A DNA stretch of 63,826 nt from an uncultured Ruminococcus sp. (GTDB taxonomy: Bacteria > Bacillota > Clostridia > Oscillospirales > Ruminococcaceae). Made by a program: the position numbers and the translations under genes. The first letter of the stretch is position 1. The number at the start of each line of letters is the position of its first letter. Under the pieces are notes generated by a model. That model was not told the DNA's origin. It saw nothing but the letters and a program-made list of their open reading frames with translations, and did no database searches. The stretch spans positions 1 through 63,826 of the forward strand of contig CANRDT010000011.1 in assembly GCA_947629455.1 (NCBI GenBank), given 5' to 3'. Positions 17,412-25,428 of the stretch are shown here, in pieces.

Positions 17412-18599
17412 ATGAAAAACATATCTCAAAACTACTCTCTCACACGCAGGGCGTGCTATACCGGCTATGTAACGCAGGCGGTTGTAAATAACCTCGCGCC
17501 GCTGCTTTTTGTGATGTTCCGCAGCAGCTTCGGTCTGTCGCTCGGCAAAATAAGCACGCTGATCGGACTTAACTTCGCCGTTCAGATGACAATAGACTTC
17601 CTCTCGGCGGGATTTGTGGACAGGATAGGTGTCAGGCGTTCGATCGTCGCGGCACATATCCTCTGCGCGTCAGGACTTGTTATGATGGGTACGCTGCCCT
17701 TTGTGACGGACAGCTTTTTCGGTCTTGCACTGTCGGTGATATTCTACGCGGTCGGCGGCGGTCTTATCGAGGTGCTTATCTCCCCGATACTCGAATCCCT
17801 CCCGAGCGGCGACAAGGCGGCAGGTATGAGCCTGCTCCATTCATTTTACTGCTGGGGACACGCGGCAGTCGTCATAATAACGACCGTCTATCTCAATTTC
17901 TCGGGAGAATGGCGGCTGCTGCCGCTGCTGTGGGCTGCCGTTCCCGCTCTCAATGCGGCGGTGTTCGCGGTCTGTCCGCTGCTGCCGTTTGCAGGCGGTG
18001 AAAAAGCCCTCCCACTGCGCAAGCTTTTCGGTATGAAGATATTTATACTCTTTCTGCTGCTTATGATGTGCGCAGGCGCGTCGGAACTGGCGGTAAGTCA
18101 GTGGTCGTCATATTTTGCGCAGAGCAGTCTCGGCGTATCAAAAACAGTCGGCGATCTGCTGGGAACGCTGATGTTCGCGCTGCTTATGGGAACGGCGCGC
18201 GCCCTATTTTCGCGCTGTTCGGGGAAATTTCCCGTCGGCAGATACATATGCGCAAGCAGTATACTTTGCTTTTTCGGATATATGATGATAGTTTTCGCGC
18301 CGCACCCTGCCGTTGCGCTTGCAGGCTGCGGAGTATGCGGATTTTCGGTAGGCGTAATGTGGCCGGGCATATTCAGTCTTGCGCTTGAAAAGATCCCTGC
18401 CGGAGGTACGGCGATGTTTGCGATGTTCGCTCTTGCAGGGGATATAGGCTGCGGAGGAGGTCCCGTGCTGGTGGGAAGAACGGCGCAGTTTTTCGGCGGC
18501 AAGCTTGAATGGGGATTTCTTGCCGCGGCGGTCTTTCCGGCGGTTCTTGCGGCAGGCTCGGGAGCGCTTTCGGCAAAAGCGGACAGCGATAAGAAGTAA
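17412..18599 (+). CDS. Major facilitator superfamily transporter
   Basis: 395 residues with about twelve hydrophobic segments. The loop between segments 2 and 3 reads GFVDRIGVRRS, the MFS motif A region. Conserved glycines occur in the second half (CGVCGFSVGVMWPG). The overall look is that of the sugar/organic-solute MFS group, but the substrate cannot be told. GGAGG lies six bases before the ATG. It stands alone, facing the XRE gene. Confidence 0.85.
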   Translation: MKNISQNYSLTRRACYTGYVTQAVVNNLAPLLFVMFRSSFGLSLGKISTLIGLNFAVQMTIDFLSAGFVDRIGVRRSIVAAHILCASGLVMMGTLPFVTDSFFGLALSVIFYAVGGGLIEVLISPILESLPSGDKAAGMSLLHSFYCWGHAAVVIITTVYLNFSGEWRLLPLLWAAVPALNAAVFAVCPLLPFAGGEKALPLRKLFGMKIFILFLLLMMCAGASELAVSQWSSYFAQSSLGVSKTVGDLLGTLMFALLMGTARALFSRCSGKFPVGRYICASSILCFFGYMMIVFAPHPAVALAGCGVCGFSVGVMWPGIFSLALEKIPAGGTAMFAMFALAGDIGCGGGPVLVGRTAQFFGGKLEWGFLAAAVFPAVLAAGSGALSAKADSDKK

Positions 18600-18601
18600 G
18601 A

Positions 18602-18640
18602 ATTGCTCCGGCAGATGTATATTCCGTCGGAGCAATAATT
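18602..18640 (+). terminator. Weak hairpin after the MFS gene
   Basis: ATTGCTCCG and CGGAGCAAT form a 9-bp stem with a 17-base loop, just after the stop codon. There is only a short AT-rich tail, so it may be weak or act in both directions. Confidence 0.5.
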
Positions 18641-18661
18641 ATAGACAATGTGTTATCCCCC

Positions 18662-18880
18662 TCACAATTGTTTATAATAAGTTTTGGTATTTGTCAGTCC
18701 GAGAATGTAATCGACATTTGTTTTATGAAATTCGGCAAGGCGTACAAGAATAGAGGTCGGGACATCGTTTTCGCCCGTTTCGTATTTCGAGTAGCCGGTC
18801 TGCGACATATTGAGTATCTTCGCCATCTGGGTCTGGTTCATATCCTTGTCTTCCCTGAGATTTCGTATTCTTGGGTACAT
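18662..18880 (-). CDS. XRE-type transcriptional regulator
   Basis: 72 residues forming a single lambda-repressor-like helix-turn-helix: QTQMAKILNMSQTGYSKYETG is the recognition region, followed by the usual LVRLAEFHKTNVDYILGLT. I place the start at 18880 (MYPRIRNLRED), ten bases after GGAG; the ATG at 18889 overlaps the ribosome binding site. Two copies of CTGTTTCAGG lie about 70-100 bp upstream, between this gene and the divergent BspA-like gene, and are likely operators for this protein. Confidence 0.88.
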   Translation of the reverse strand: MYPRIRNLREDKDMNQTQMAKILNMSQTGYSKYETGENDVPTSILVRLAEFHKTNVDYILGLTNTKTYYKQL

Positions 18881-18947
18881 AAGATTCATCTCCGTAAATT
18901 ATTCGGCTGTCGGCGTTTTTCGCCCGCCTAAAATAATTATAAATAAT

Positions 18948-18985
18948 CTGTTTCAGGGTATTGACAAATAACCTGTTTCAGGTTA
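18948..18985. promoter_or_regulatory. Paired operator candidates in the xre/BspA-like divergent region
   Basis: CTGTTTCAGG occurs at 18948-18957 and 18973-18982, 25 bp apart centre to centre. The second is inside a perfect inverted repeat TAACCTG-TTT-CAGGTTA (18969-18985). The second site fills the spacer of the promoter at 18961-18989, so bound repressor would block it. Confidence 0.6.
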
Positions 18986-18989
18986 TAAA
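18961..18989 (+). promoter_or_regulatory. Promoter 1 of the BspA-like gene
   Basis: TTGACA at 18961-18966 and TATAAA at 18984-18989, spacer 17. The spacer contains the inverted repeat of the presumed XRE operator. Confidence 0.6.
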
Positions 18990-18994
18990 GCCGA

Positions 18995-19023
18995 TTGACT
19001 TTTATGCTGAAATAAATTATAAT
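18995..19023 (+). promoter_or_regulatory. Promoter 2 of the BspA-like gene
   Basis: TTGACT at 18995-19000 and TATAAT at 19018-19023, spacer 17, one base from consensus. It lies outside the operators and could give constitutive expression. Confidence 0.65.
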
Positions 19024-19079
19024 GGAGTTTGAGATAAAATTATTTTTATCAATACAAATTTGAAACGGAGGACAAGTTT

Positions 19080-21269
19080 ATGTTTAAAAAACTGACAGCG
19101 GCGGCACTGGCGGTCGTTTTGACACTCGGCGCGGCGGCTCTGCCAATGGCTGACAGCGGCATTGATCTCACGTCGATAACGGCAAGCGCAGAAACTTACG
19201 GTGATTATGAGTACAGCGTACTTGATAACGGAACAGTTGAAATAACAAAGTATAATGGCAATGAATCAAATGTCACCATACCGTCAAGTATTAACGGCAA
19301 GAAAGTTACAAGCATAGGAGAGTATGCGTTTTTTGAATGCACAAGTTTAACAAGTATAACAATACCTGATGGTGTTACAAGCATAGGAAATTATGCATTT
19401 TATGAATCCGAAAATTTAACAAGTATAAAAATGCCTGATAGTGTTTTGTCAATTGGCGGCATGGCATTTGAATACACACCTTGGTTGACTGCCAAACGAA
19501 ATGAAAATCCTTTAGTAATTGTAAATAATATAATTGTCGACGGTTCAACTTGTGAAGGTGAAGTCACTATACCAGACACCGTTACAAGCATATCAGATTA
19601 TGCATTTGAACTTGGTAAACGTATAACAGGCGTAACTATACCTAAGAGCATTAAGAACATATCTACGGGTGCATTTAATTTTTGTACTAAATTAACAAGT
19701 GTAACGATACCTGACAATGTTACAAGCATAGGAGATTATGCGTTTGAAAATTGTTCAAGTTTAAAAAGTATAACAATATCTGACGGTGTTAAAAGTATAG
19801 GAAAACAGACATTTGAAAATTGTGAGAATTTAACAAGCATAAAGATACCTGATAGTGTTACAAGCATAGGAGATTCTGCGTTTGAAGGTTGCAGTAGTTT
19901 AACAAGCGTAACAATATCTAAGAATATTACAAGCTTAGAAAATAGTACATTTTACGGCTGTTCTAATTTAACAGATGTAAAAATACCTGACGGTGTAACA
20001 AGCATAAAAAATTCTGTATTTTCTAATTGCACCAATTTAAAAAGTATAACAATACCTGACAGTGTTAAAAGTATAGGCGAAGGCGTATTTGTTAATTGCT
20101 ATAGTCTGACAAGCATTACAATACCTAAAAATGTTACTTCAATTGGTGATGGCGCAATTGGTTATAACCATGAAATGTATGCGGCAAATTATGTACTTGT
20201 TCCCAATTTTAAAATTTATTGTTATTTAAATTCGGTTGGTGAAAAATACGCAAAAGAAAATGGATTTGACTATGAACTTCTCGACCACACCACTCACACA
20301 TGGGATTCCGGAAAAGTTACAAAAGCTGCTACATATTCCTCGACAGGAACAATGACATATACCTGCACGGTCTGCGGAGCAACGAAAACATCTTCAATTG
20401 CAAGAAAAGCCCTCCCGAAACCTGCCGTCAAAACAAATTACACAAACACTTGCAGTGAAATTCGTATCAATTGGAATAAAGTTAGCGGCGTTACGGGCTA
20501 TAAAATTTTCCGCTACGACGACGCAAAGAAAAAATGGGTAGATGTCAAAGCAATTTATGACCCAAATGCAACGAATTACAAAATAACTTCCCTTGCACCG
20601 AATACTTCATATAAATTCATGGTGAAATCGTTCGTTAAAGTCGGAAGTAAAGTGTATTTCAGCGACGCGAGCAAAACAATTACCGCCAAAACAAAAGCAA
20701 TTGCAAAATTAACCGGAAAAACCAATTTCACCTACACCACCAATGCGGTGCGCATAAACTGGAACAAGATCAGCGGCGTGACGGGTTACAAAGTTTACCG
20801 TTATGACGACGCAAAGAAAAAATGGGTGGATATAAAGACTATCTACGACCCCAGCGCGACAAATTACAAGGTCAGCGGTCTCAGCGCAGGCAAGGTCTAC
20901 AAATTCCGCGTGAAAGCGTTCGTCAAGTCGGGCAGCAAGGTTTATTACGGCGATTCCTGCAATACTATTTCGACTGCAACTCGCCCGAACACGACAAAGA
21001 TCACAAAGTCAAATAAAGCCTCCACGGCGGTAAGACTTTACTGGAACAAGACGACCTGCTCGGGTTATCGTATCCAGAAATACGATTCCGCGAAAAAGAA
21101 GTGGGTGAGAGTTACCGCGGTGGGTTCGCCCTCGACCACGCAGTACAGAATTTCGGGACTGAAAAAGAATACGACATATAAGTTCCGCATTCAGCCGTAT
21201 GTAAAAGTCGGCAGCAAGCTAATTTACGGCACGGCAAGCGCGACGTATACCGTGAAAACTACAAAGTAA
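19080..21269 (+). CDS. BspA-like leucine-rich repeat protein with three FN3-like repeats
   Basis: 729 residues. A signal peptide (1-36, cleavage near SITASA) is followed by about twelve treponemal-type LRR_5 repeats (about 60-390) of the form TSIGDYAFENCSSLTSITIP. A short linker with a CxxC pair (CTVCGAT) follows, then three repeats of about 95 residues with IRINWNKVSGVTGYKIFRYD cores that look like fibronectin type III domains. There is no LPxTG motif or dockerin. Such proteins bind host or plant surfaces. The LRR part and first FN3 repeat are AT-rich, while FN3 repeats 2 and 3 are GC-richer, suggesting mosaic origin. GGAGG lies nine bases before the ATG. Confidence 0.88.
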   Translation: MFKKLTAAALAVVLTLGAAALPMADSGIDLTSITASAETYGDYEYSVLDNGTVEITKYNGNESNVTIPSSINGKKVTSIGEYAFFECTSLTSITIPDGVTSIGNYAFYESENLTSIKMPDSVLSIGGMAFEYTPWLTAKRNENPLVIVNNIIVDGSTCEGEVTIPDTVTSISDYAFELGKRITGVTIPKSIKNISTGAFNFCTKLTSVTIPDNVTSIGDYAFENCSSLKSITISDGVKSIGKQTFENCENLTSIKIPDSVTSIGDSAFEGCSSLTSVTISKNITSLENSTFYGCSNLTDVKIPDGVTSIKNSVFSNCTNLKSITIPDSVKSIGEGVFVNCYSLTSITIPKNVTSIGDGAIGYNHEMYAANYVLVPNFKIYCYLNSVGEKYAKENGFDYELLDHTTHTWDSGKVTKAATYSSTGTMTYTCTVCGATKTSSIARKALPKPAVKTNYTNTCSEIRINWNKVSGVTGYKIFRYDDAKKKWVDVKAIYDPNATNYKITSLAPNTSYKFMVKSFVKVGSKVYFSDASKTITAKTKAIAKLTGKTNFTYTTNAVRINWNKISGVTGYKVYRYDDAKKKWVDIKTIYDPSATNYKVSGLSAGKVYKFRVKAFVKSGSKVYYGDSCNTISTATRPNTTKITKSNKASTAVRLYWNKTTCSGYRIQKYDSAKKKWVRVTAVGSPSTTQYRISGLKKNTTYKFRIQPYVKVGSKLIYGTASATYTVKTTK

Positions 21270-21286
21270 ATTTTAAAAGCAAAATC

Positions 21287-21315
21287 AAAAGCCTGTTCAT
21301 TTGAGCAGGCTTTTT
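21287..21315 (+). terminator. Terminator of the BspA-like gene
   Basis: AAAAGCCTG, loop TTCATTTGAG, CAGGCTTTTT. Its right half begins a tandem array of similar units, and the loop plus right arm recurs downstream of the C39-like gene near 25250. Confidence 0.85.
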
Positions 21316-21460
21316 GTGTGAGCTATTTTTCCCCGATGGGGGGGAAAAACAGCGTGAGCGTTGGGAGAACAGGCTTTTTGTGTGAACTATTTTTCCCCGT
21401 TTGGGAAAAACAGTGTGAGTGTTGGGAGAGCAGGATTTTTTGTGCTCTTTTTGGGAGAAT
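21306..21460 (+). repeat. Imperfect tandem repeat of a terminator-like unit
   Basis: Two units of about 64 and 61 bp start at 21306 and 21370 with CAGGCTTTTTGTGTGA, and a shorter third starts at 21431 with CAGGATTTTTTGTG. Each full unit contains a hairpin of the form TTTTTCCCC...GGGGAAAAA and ends in GTTGGGAGA. No gene is present. The remainder up to the sigma gene holds its promoter. Confidence 0.75.
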
Positions 21461-21516
21461 ATACTCTGAAAGCTATTTTGAAAATTGAGTTCCTTGCGCT
21501 TGCCGCGCGTATGTGA

Positions 21517-21522
21517 TATAAT
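21517..21522 (+). promoter_or_regulatory. -10 element of the sigma/serpin operon
   Basis: TATAAT preceded by TGTGA, giving an extended -10 (TGN). The matching -35 position has only TTGCGC. If this is the operon promoter the leader is about 90 bases. An autoregulated ECF-type site would be expected but was not identified. Confidence 0.45.
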
Positions 21523-21615
21523 ATCTAATATCCGCAGAAAAAATTTCAAGACTGCCGTTACCTGAGCGCTGCAAATTTCGTCTGTAATGGTAAAGGGGGT
21601 CGGGGAGGTGCGCTT

Positions 21616-22167
21616 ATGGACGATCTTCATATAATAGAGCTTTACTGGCAGAGAGACGAGTCCGCGATAAAAGAGAGCCGTACGAAATACGGCGGTTATT
21701 GCAGAGCCATTGCAAACAACATCTTACATTCGGCAGAGGATAGCGAGGAATGTGTCAGCGATACATGGTTTCGCGCATGGAATACTATGCCGCCTGAAAA
21801 GCCGAACCGATTGGCGGTATTTTTCGGCAGGATCACACGCAATCTTGCTATAGACAGATACCGCAGGGGCAGGTCGCAGAAGTACGGAGGAGGACAAGCC
21901 GCATTATGCCTTGACGAGCTGGGAGAATGTATCGGCGAGACTGTTCCCATAGAGGACAAGTTGGCGCTGAGGGAGCTTGTGAACGGTTTTTTGTATACGC
22001 TCCCCGATAAAAACAGAAGTATTTTTCTCCTGCGTTACTGGTATATGATGCCCATAAACGAGATAGCAAAACGGAATAATATATCACAGGGCGCAGTTAA
22101 AATGATACTGCGGCGTGTACGGGAAAAACTGAGAGCATACCTGGAAAAGGAGGGCGCAGGCGTATGA
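21616..22167 (+). CDS. RNA polymerase sigma factor, ECF type
   Basis: 183 residues. Region 2 is seen as EDSEECVSDTWFRAWNTMP and the following GRITRNLAIDRYRR; region 4 as LPDKNRSIFLLRYWYMMPINEIAKR and ISQGAVKMILRRVREKLR. It would direct RNA polymerase to a small regulon in response to an extracellular signal. GGGGAGG is nine bases before the ATG. Its last codons overlap the start of the serpin gene (ATGA), which is the usual arrangement of an ECF sigma factor with its anti-sigma factor. Confidence 0.92.
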   Translation: MDDLHIIELYWQRDESAIKESRTKYGGYCRAIANNILHSAEDSEECVSDTWFRAWNTMPPEKPNRLAVFFGRITRNLAIDRYRRGRSQKYGGGQAALCLDELGECIGETVPIEDKLALRELVNGFLYTLPDKNRSIFLLRYWYMMPINEIAKRNNISQGAVKMILRRVREKLRAYLEKEGAGV

Positions 22168-23645
22168 AAAACAAGGATATTCTCCTCGATGTGATCGGCG
22201 ACGTTGACGAAGATCTCGTCCCCGATCTGACTGAGAAAAATAAAAAAAGCGGCATAGCAAAATTGGCGGCTCTGGGCGGAGTATGTGCGGCGGCGGTCAT
22301 CGGCTGCGTTTTGCTGCTTCCAAGGGGTACTGAGCATAGCGCATTGCCTCCGTCCGACGGTCTTTCCGCGCCTTCCGCTCCTTCTGTTCCCTCTGCGCCG
22401 ACGGCGGACGAAAATGCTTATTGCCTTGCATTGGCGGATTATCCCGAAATTCCGTCATATCCCGATGAAACGGACCGTGACGCAATGATGAAATGGAGCA
22501 GTGCGGTGAAAGCGTTAAGAGATCAGCCGAAAGGATATAAGGACGGCTTTGACACTTTCTTTGCAAACAGCACGAGGACATTCCTGACCGATGCGGGCGG
22601 CGAGAATGTTGTATATTCCCCATTGAGTTTATATATGGCGCTGGGAATTTCTGCGGAGATCAGCGGCGGCAATACAAGACAGCAGATACTCGACGCGCTC
22701 TGTCAAAGCGATATTGATACTCTTAGGGCAAATTCCAAAGCTGTCTGGCAGGCAAACTATATGGACGACGGAATGGCGAAATGCGTCCTTGCCACGTCGC
22801 TCTGGATAAATGATTCTCTTGACTGCAATGCGGATACGATCGCTTCTGCGGCGGATAATTACTATTCAAGCGTTTATCGCGGCGATCCGTCTGACGATAA
22901 TTACAACGCCGCTATGCAAAACTGGATGAATAGCGCTGCCGACGGACTGTTGAGCGACTATGTGCGAAATATAAAAATGGATCCCGAAATGGTGCTCACG
23001 CTTGCCTCTACCGTAAATTACAGCGGAAAATGGAGAGAACAATTTGACAAGGAACTTACCAAACAGGGGATATTTCGTTCACCGCAGGGGGAGATACGGT
23101 GCGAATTTATGAATACTCAAACGAATACGTCATATTTTTGGGGAGAGCGTTTCGGCTCGGTATCAATGCAGCTCGAGAATAACGGAGAAATGCGGCTTAT
23201 CCTCCCCGACGAGGGCGTTTCGCCGGAGGAGCTGATAAACGATGACGAGCTGCTCGCCTATCTTACGAATACGGGCGATTATGCAAACAGCAAATTTGTC
23301 ACCGTTGATCTCAGTCTTCCGAAGTTTGACGTATCGTCGGATATTGATCTTAAAGACGGCTTGAACAGGTTGGGCATAACGGATATATTCGACCCGACGG
23401 CAGCCGATCTCACTCCGCTTTGCGATGATCTTGACGGCATATCGCTTTCAAAGGCGGAGCAGGACACAAGAGTGCTGATAGACGAGGAGGGGTGCAGGGC
23501 TGCCTCGCTTACGGTAATGCAATACAATGGTGCGGCTATGCCCGAAGACTATATTGATCTTGTATTTGACAGACCGTTTATTTTCGAGATAATGAGTGAA
23601 ACGGGTCTGCCGCTGTTCGTCGGAATAGTGAATAGTCCCGATTGA
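22164..23645 (+). CDS. Membrane-anchored serpin with anti-sigma-like N-terminus
   Basis: 493 residues. A short cytosolic head (1-30, KDILLDVIGDVDEDLVPDL) resembles the minimal anti-sigma helix often found in Ruminococcus membrane proteins encoded after ECF sigma factors. One membrane segment (about 34-52) and a Ser/Pro-rich linker (55-80) follow. The rest is a serpin fold: NVVYSPLSLYMALGISAEIS (shutter), LTLASTVNYSGKW, and near the C-terminus the hinge DEEGCRAASLTVMQ and the strand FDRPFIFEIMSETGLPLFVG. The reactive loop lies between MQYNG and YIDLV; with a few gaps, the scissile bond cannot be fixed. The hinge is not the canonical all-Ala type, so inhibitory activity is uncertain. Confidence 0.88.
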   Translation: MKNKDILLDVIGDVDEDLVPDLTEKNKKSGIAKLAALGGVCAAAVIGCVLLLPRGTEHSALPPSDGLSAPSAPSVPSAPTADENAYCLALADYPEIPSYPDETDRDAMMKWSSAVKALRDQPKGYKDGFDTFFANSTRTFLTDAGGENVVYSPLSLYMALGISAEISGGNTRQQILDALCQSDIDTLRANSKAVWQANYMDDGMAKCVLATSLWINDSLDCNADTIASAADNYYSSVYRGDPSDDNYNAAMQNWMNSAADGLLSDYVRNIKMDPEMVLTLASTVNYSGKWREQFDKELTKQGIFRSPQGEIRCEFMNTQTNTSYFWGERFGSVSMQLENNGEMRLILPDEGVSPEELINDDELLAYLTNTGDYANSKFVTVDLSLPKFDVSSDIDLKDGLNRLGITDIFDPTAADLTPLCDDLDGISLSKAEQDTRVLIDEEGCRAASLTVMQYNGAAMPEDYIDLVFDRPFIFEIMSETGLPLFVGIVNSPD

Positions 23646-23683
23646 TCCGGATCGCCGTCCGCCAAAATGCATTTATAAATTTC

Positions 23684-23716
23684 GCCTCCGTTTCGGTCAG
23701 AAGCGGAGGCGTTATT
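23684..23716. terminator. Bidirectional terminator between serpin and XRE genes
   Basis: GCCTCCG and CGGAGGC form the stem around TTTCGGTCAGAAG, with T-rich sequence on the right and AAATTT on the left. It overlaps the stop of the reverse-strand XRE gene. Confidence 0.65.
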
Positions 23717-23930
23717 CGTCGTCGGGGATATATTTGAGAATGTCGGACAGATCGCAGTGGAGATAGTCGCAAATGCGCGTCAGCACATCGAGGTCAACTC
23801 GCGCCAGCTTGTTGTTGCAGTAGGCGTTCAGCTGCGTTTGCTGTAAATTGCACGCACGGCATATTTTGTATTTTGAAACGTTGTGACGCTGTCTGTAATC
23901 ATCTATTGTAATAATTATTTTGCCTGCCAT
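23712..23930 (-). CDS. XRE/Cro-type regulator
   Basis: 72 residues with a single helix-turn-helix: YRQRHNVSKYKICRACNLQQTQLNAYCNNK, then LTRICDYLHCDLSDILKYIPD, the usual ending of the small Cro/C1 family. GGAGG lies six bases before the ATG at 23930; a longer frame upstream has no ribosome binding site and a non-conserved head. Two palindromes upstream (23947-23960 and 23993-24025) are candidate operators for self-regulation. Confidence 0.82.
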   Translation of the reverse strand: MAGKIIITIDDYRQRHNVSKYKICRACNLQQTQLNAYCNNKLARVDLDVLTRICDYLHCDLSDILKYIPDDE

Positions 23931-23946
23931 TTTATACCTCCGCTTA

Positions 23947-23960
23947 TATGTAATTACATA
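23947..23960. promoter_or_regulatory. Perfect 14-bp palindrome, candidate operator
   Basis: TATGTAATTACATA lies 16 bp upstream of the XRE start, a position suited to autorepression. Confidence 0.45.
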
Positions 23961-23992
23961 CATATTATAAAGCGGCATTGCAAAACAGTATA

Positions 23993-24025
23993 GATGTATC
24001 TTTAAGCATTGCATAAAGGTACATC
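23993..24025. promoter_or_regulatory. Inverted repeat, operator or terminator
   Basis: GATGTATCTTTA and TAAAGGTACATC pair over 11 of 12 positions around a 9-base loop. T6 follows on the + strand, so it could also be a + strand terminator, but the nearest + strand gene ends 350 bp before it. Confidence 0.45.
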
Positions 24026-24087
24026 TTTTTTCAATATGCGCACAGGTATATAATGATAGTATCAATAATATGAAAGGCGGAATTTTT

Positions 24088-24194
24088 ATGAAAACGAAAA
24101 GACTTACGGCGGCTCGCCTGCGGCGGAAACATACAATTATCATCGGTACACTTTATTTGACGGCGCAGCTAAGAACGGCATAAAAGAGGAATGA
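24088..24194 (+). pseudogene. Internally deleted remnant of a secreted-protein gene
   Basis: The first nine codons, MKTKRLTAA after an AAGGCGG ribosome binding site, look like the start of a signal peptide. A second frame, shifted relative to it, ends with the coding-like tail ETYNYHRYTLFDGAAKNGI followed by a stop at 24192-24194. The simplest reading is a gene that lost its body by deletion and was left frameshifted. The literal frame from 24088 would give only a 31-residue peptide. The stop of the tail lies just before the C39-like start. Confidence 0.45.
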
Positions 24195-24199
24195 CAAAA

Positions 24200-25180
24200 A
24201 TGAGATCAAAAAAGAGAAAGAAAAACTTGAATTTTACTGTTGCACTTGTGTTCGTTATTATAGCAATAATTGTGTTTGCTGTAAAATTATATCAGTCAAG
24301 TATGTCGGACATAAAAAAAGATAATTCCGATAAAAACAGCTTGGCGGAAACAGACGGATCAATTACAGGAAATAATATCGCAGTTTCTGTTGATGATCCA
24401 ATGCCTGATACAAGCAGTATAAGCGGCTCTGCTGCCGAAAATGGAGATGAAGATAAAGATAATAAAAAAGAAGATCGGAAAAATATCACTTCATTGTTCT
24501 TTGTCAATTCCCCCGACAACATTTCCGGATTTTTCAGCGGAAAAGAAACGGCACAAAACGGATTTGTAGAGATAGATTATAAAGACAGAACGATCCTTTT
24601 AGACGAAGATGTAACGCTGCCCATATCTAATGTAAAAATACTTCCCGTCGGAGTAATATCTCAACAAGAACAGTCCGCTTGCGGTGCAGCTTGTCTTTTT
24701 ATGCTGGCAAATTCAATTTCAAAAAACAGCGCATTTGAAAACTACACTGATCTGCTCGAATTTGCTGAAAATAACGGATATAATAATCAGGGTTCGCTGT
24801 ATTCAAGCACCGGCGGAATGGATTGTGAAATGCTGTGCAGACTTGCATCGGACGCATTTTCAATAAAACTTGTCAATAAATTTGACAGGCATATTCCGCC
24901 GTCGCAAACGATAAAAGAAGTAATTGATAACAATAAACAGGCGATCGTCCTTGTTCGGAGTCGTAACAGAACAATTGTTGAAAGCGGAGGTTTTTCACAT
25001 TTTATACTGATAAACGGTTATGAGGAAACGACCAACGGACTTGTGTTTTTTTACGCAGACAGCAATTATTACGAAGACAATTGCGTCAGCGGCTCTTTGA
25101 AATACATAAGTTCTTCCGTTCTTGATATATCCGCAGCAAGCTCTTTTGACGAACCTAACGCTATTCTTTGCATAGAGTAA
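24200..25180 (+). CDS. Membrane-anchored C39-like cysteine peptidase
   Basis: 326 residues. A basic head and one membrane segment (about 11-30) are followed by a Ser/Asp/Lys-rich linker (35-100) and a papain-like domain of the peptidase C39 type. The candidate triad is Cys161 in QSACGAACLFML, His267 in GGFSHFILINGY and Asp287 in FYADSNY. Catalytic C39 domains of bacteriocin exporters are fused to ABC transporters; this one is a single-domain exported form with unknown substrate. AGAGGA is nine bases before the ATG at 24200; an in-frame ATG at 24191 touches that site. Confidence 0.75.
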   Translation: MRSKKRKKNLNFTVALVFVIIAIIVFAVKLYQSSMSDIKKDNSDKNSLAETDGSITGNNIAVSVDDPMPDTSSISGSAAENGDEDKDNKKEDRKNITSLFFVNSPDNISGFFSGKETAQNGFVEIDYKDRTILLDEDVTLPISNVKILPVGVISQQEQSACGAACLFMLANSISKNSAFENYTDLLEFAENNGYNNQGSLYSSTGGMDCEMLCRLASDAFSIKLVNKFDRHIPPSQTIKEVIDNNKQAIVLVRSRNRTIVESGGFSHFILINGYEETTNGLVFFYADSNYYEDNCVSGSLKYISSSVLDISAASSFDEPNAILCIE

Positions 25181-25215
25181 TAATATCCCGATATATCTCT
25201 ATATACCTGAAAAGA

Positions 25216-25247
25216 AAGGTGCGGGCTCAGACCTGCGCCTTTTTTTG
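25216..25247 (+). terminator. Terminator of the C39-like gene
   Basis: AAGGTGCGGG and CCTGCGCCTT pair with one GU, followed by T7. The next 30 bases repeat the loop and right arm of the BspA-like gene terminator. Confidence 0.75.
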
Positions 25248-25428
25248 TTCATTCGAGCAGGCTTTTTTGTGTGATTTTTTCCCTTGCAAAACGGCAATAT
25301 ATCCTCGCGCCGATTTTAAAATACCCCTTTTTTAATATAAATCTATTGCAATAAAAATGAAAATGTGGTATACTTATTACGATAGGGGAGGTCGACATAT
25401 CATCTTGATCTGTGAAAGGAGCTTGTCT

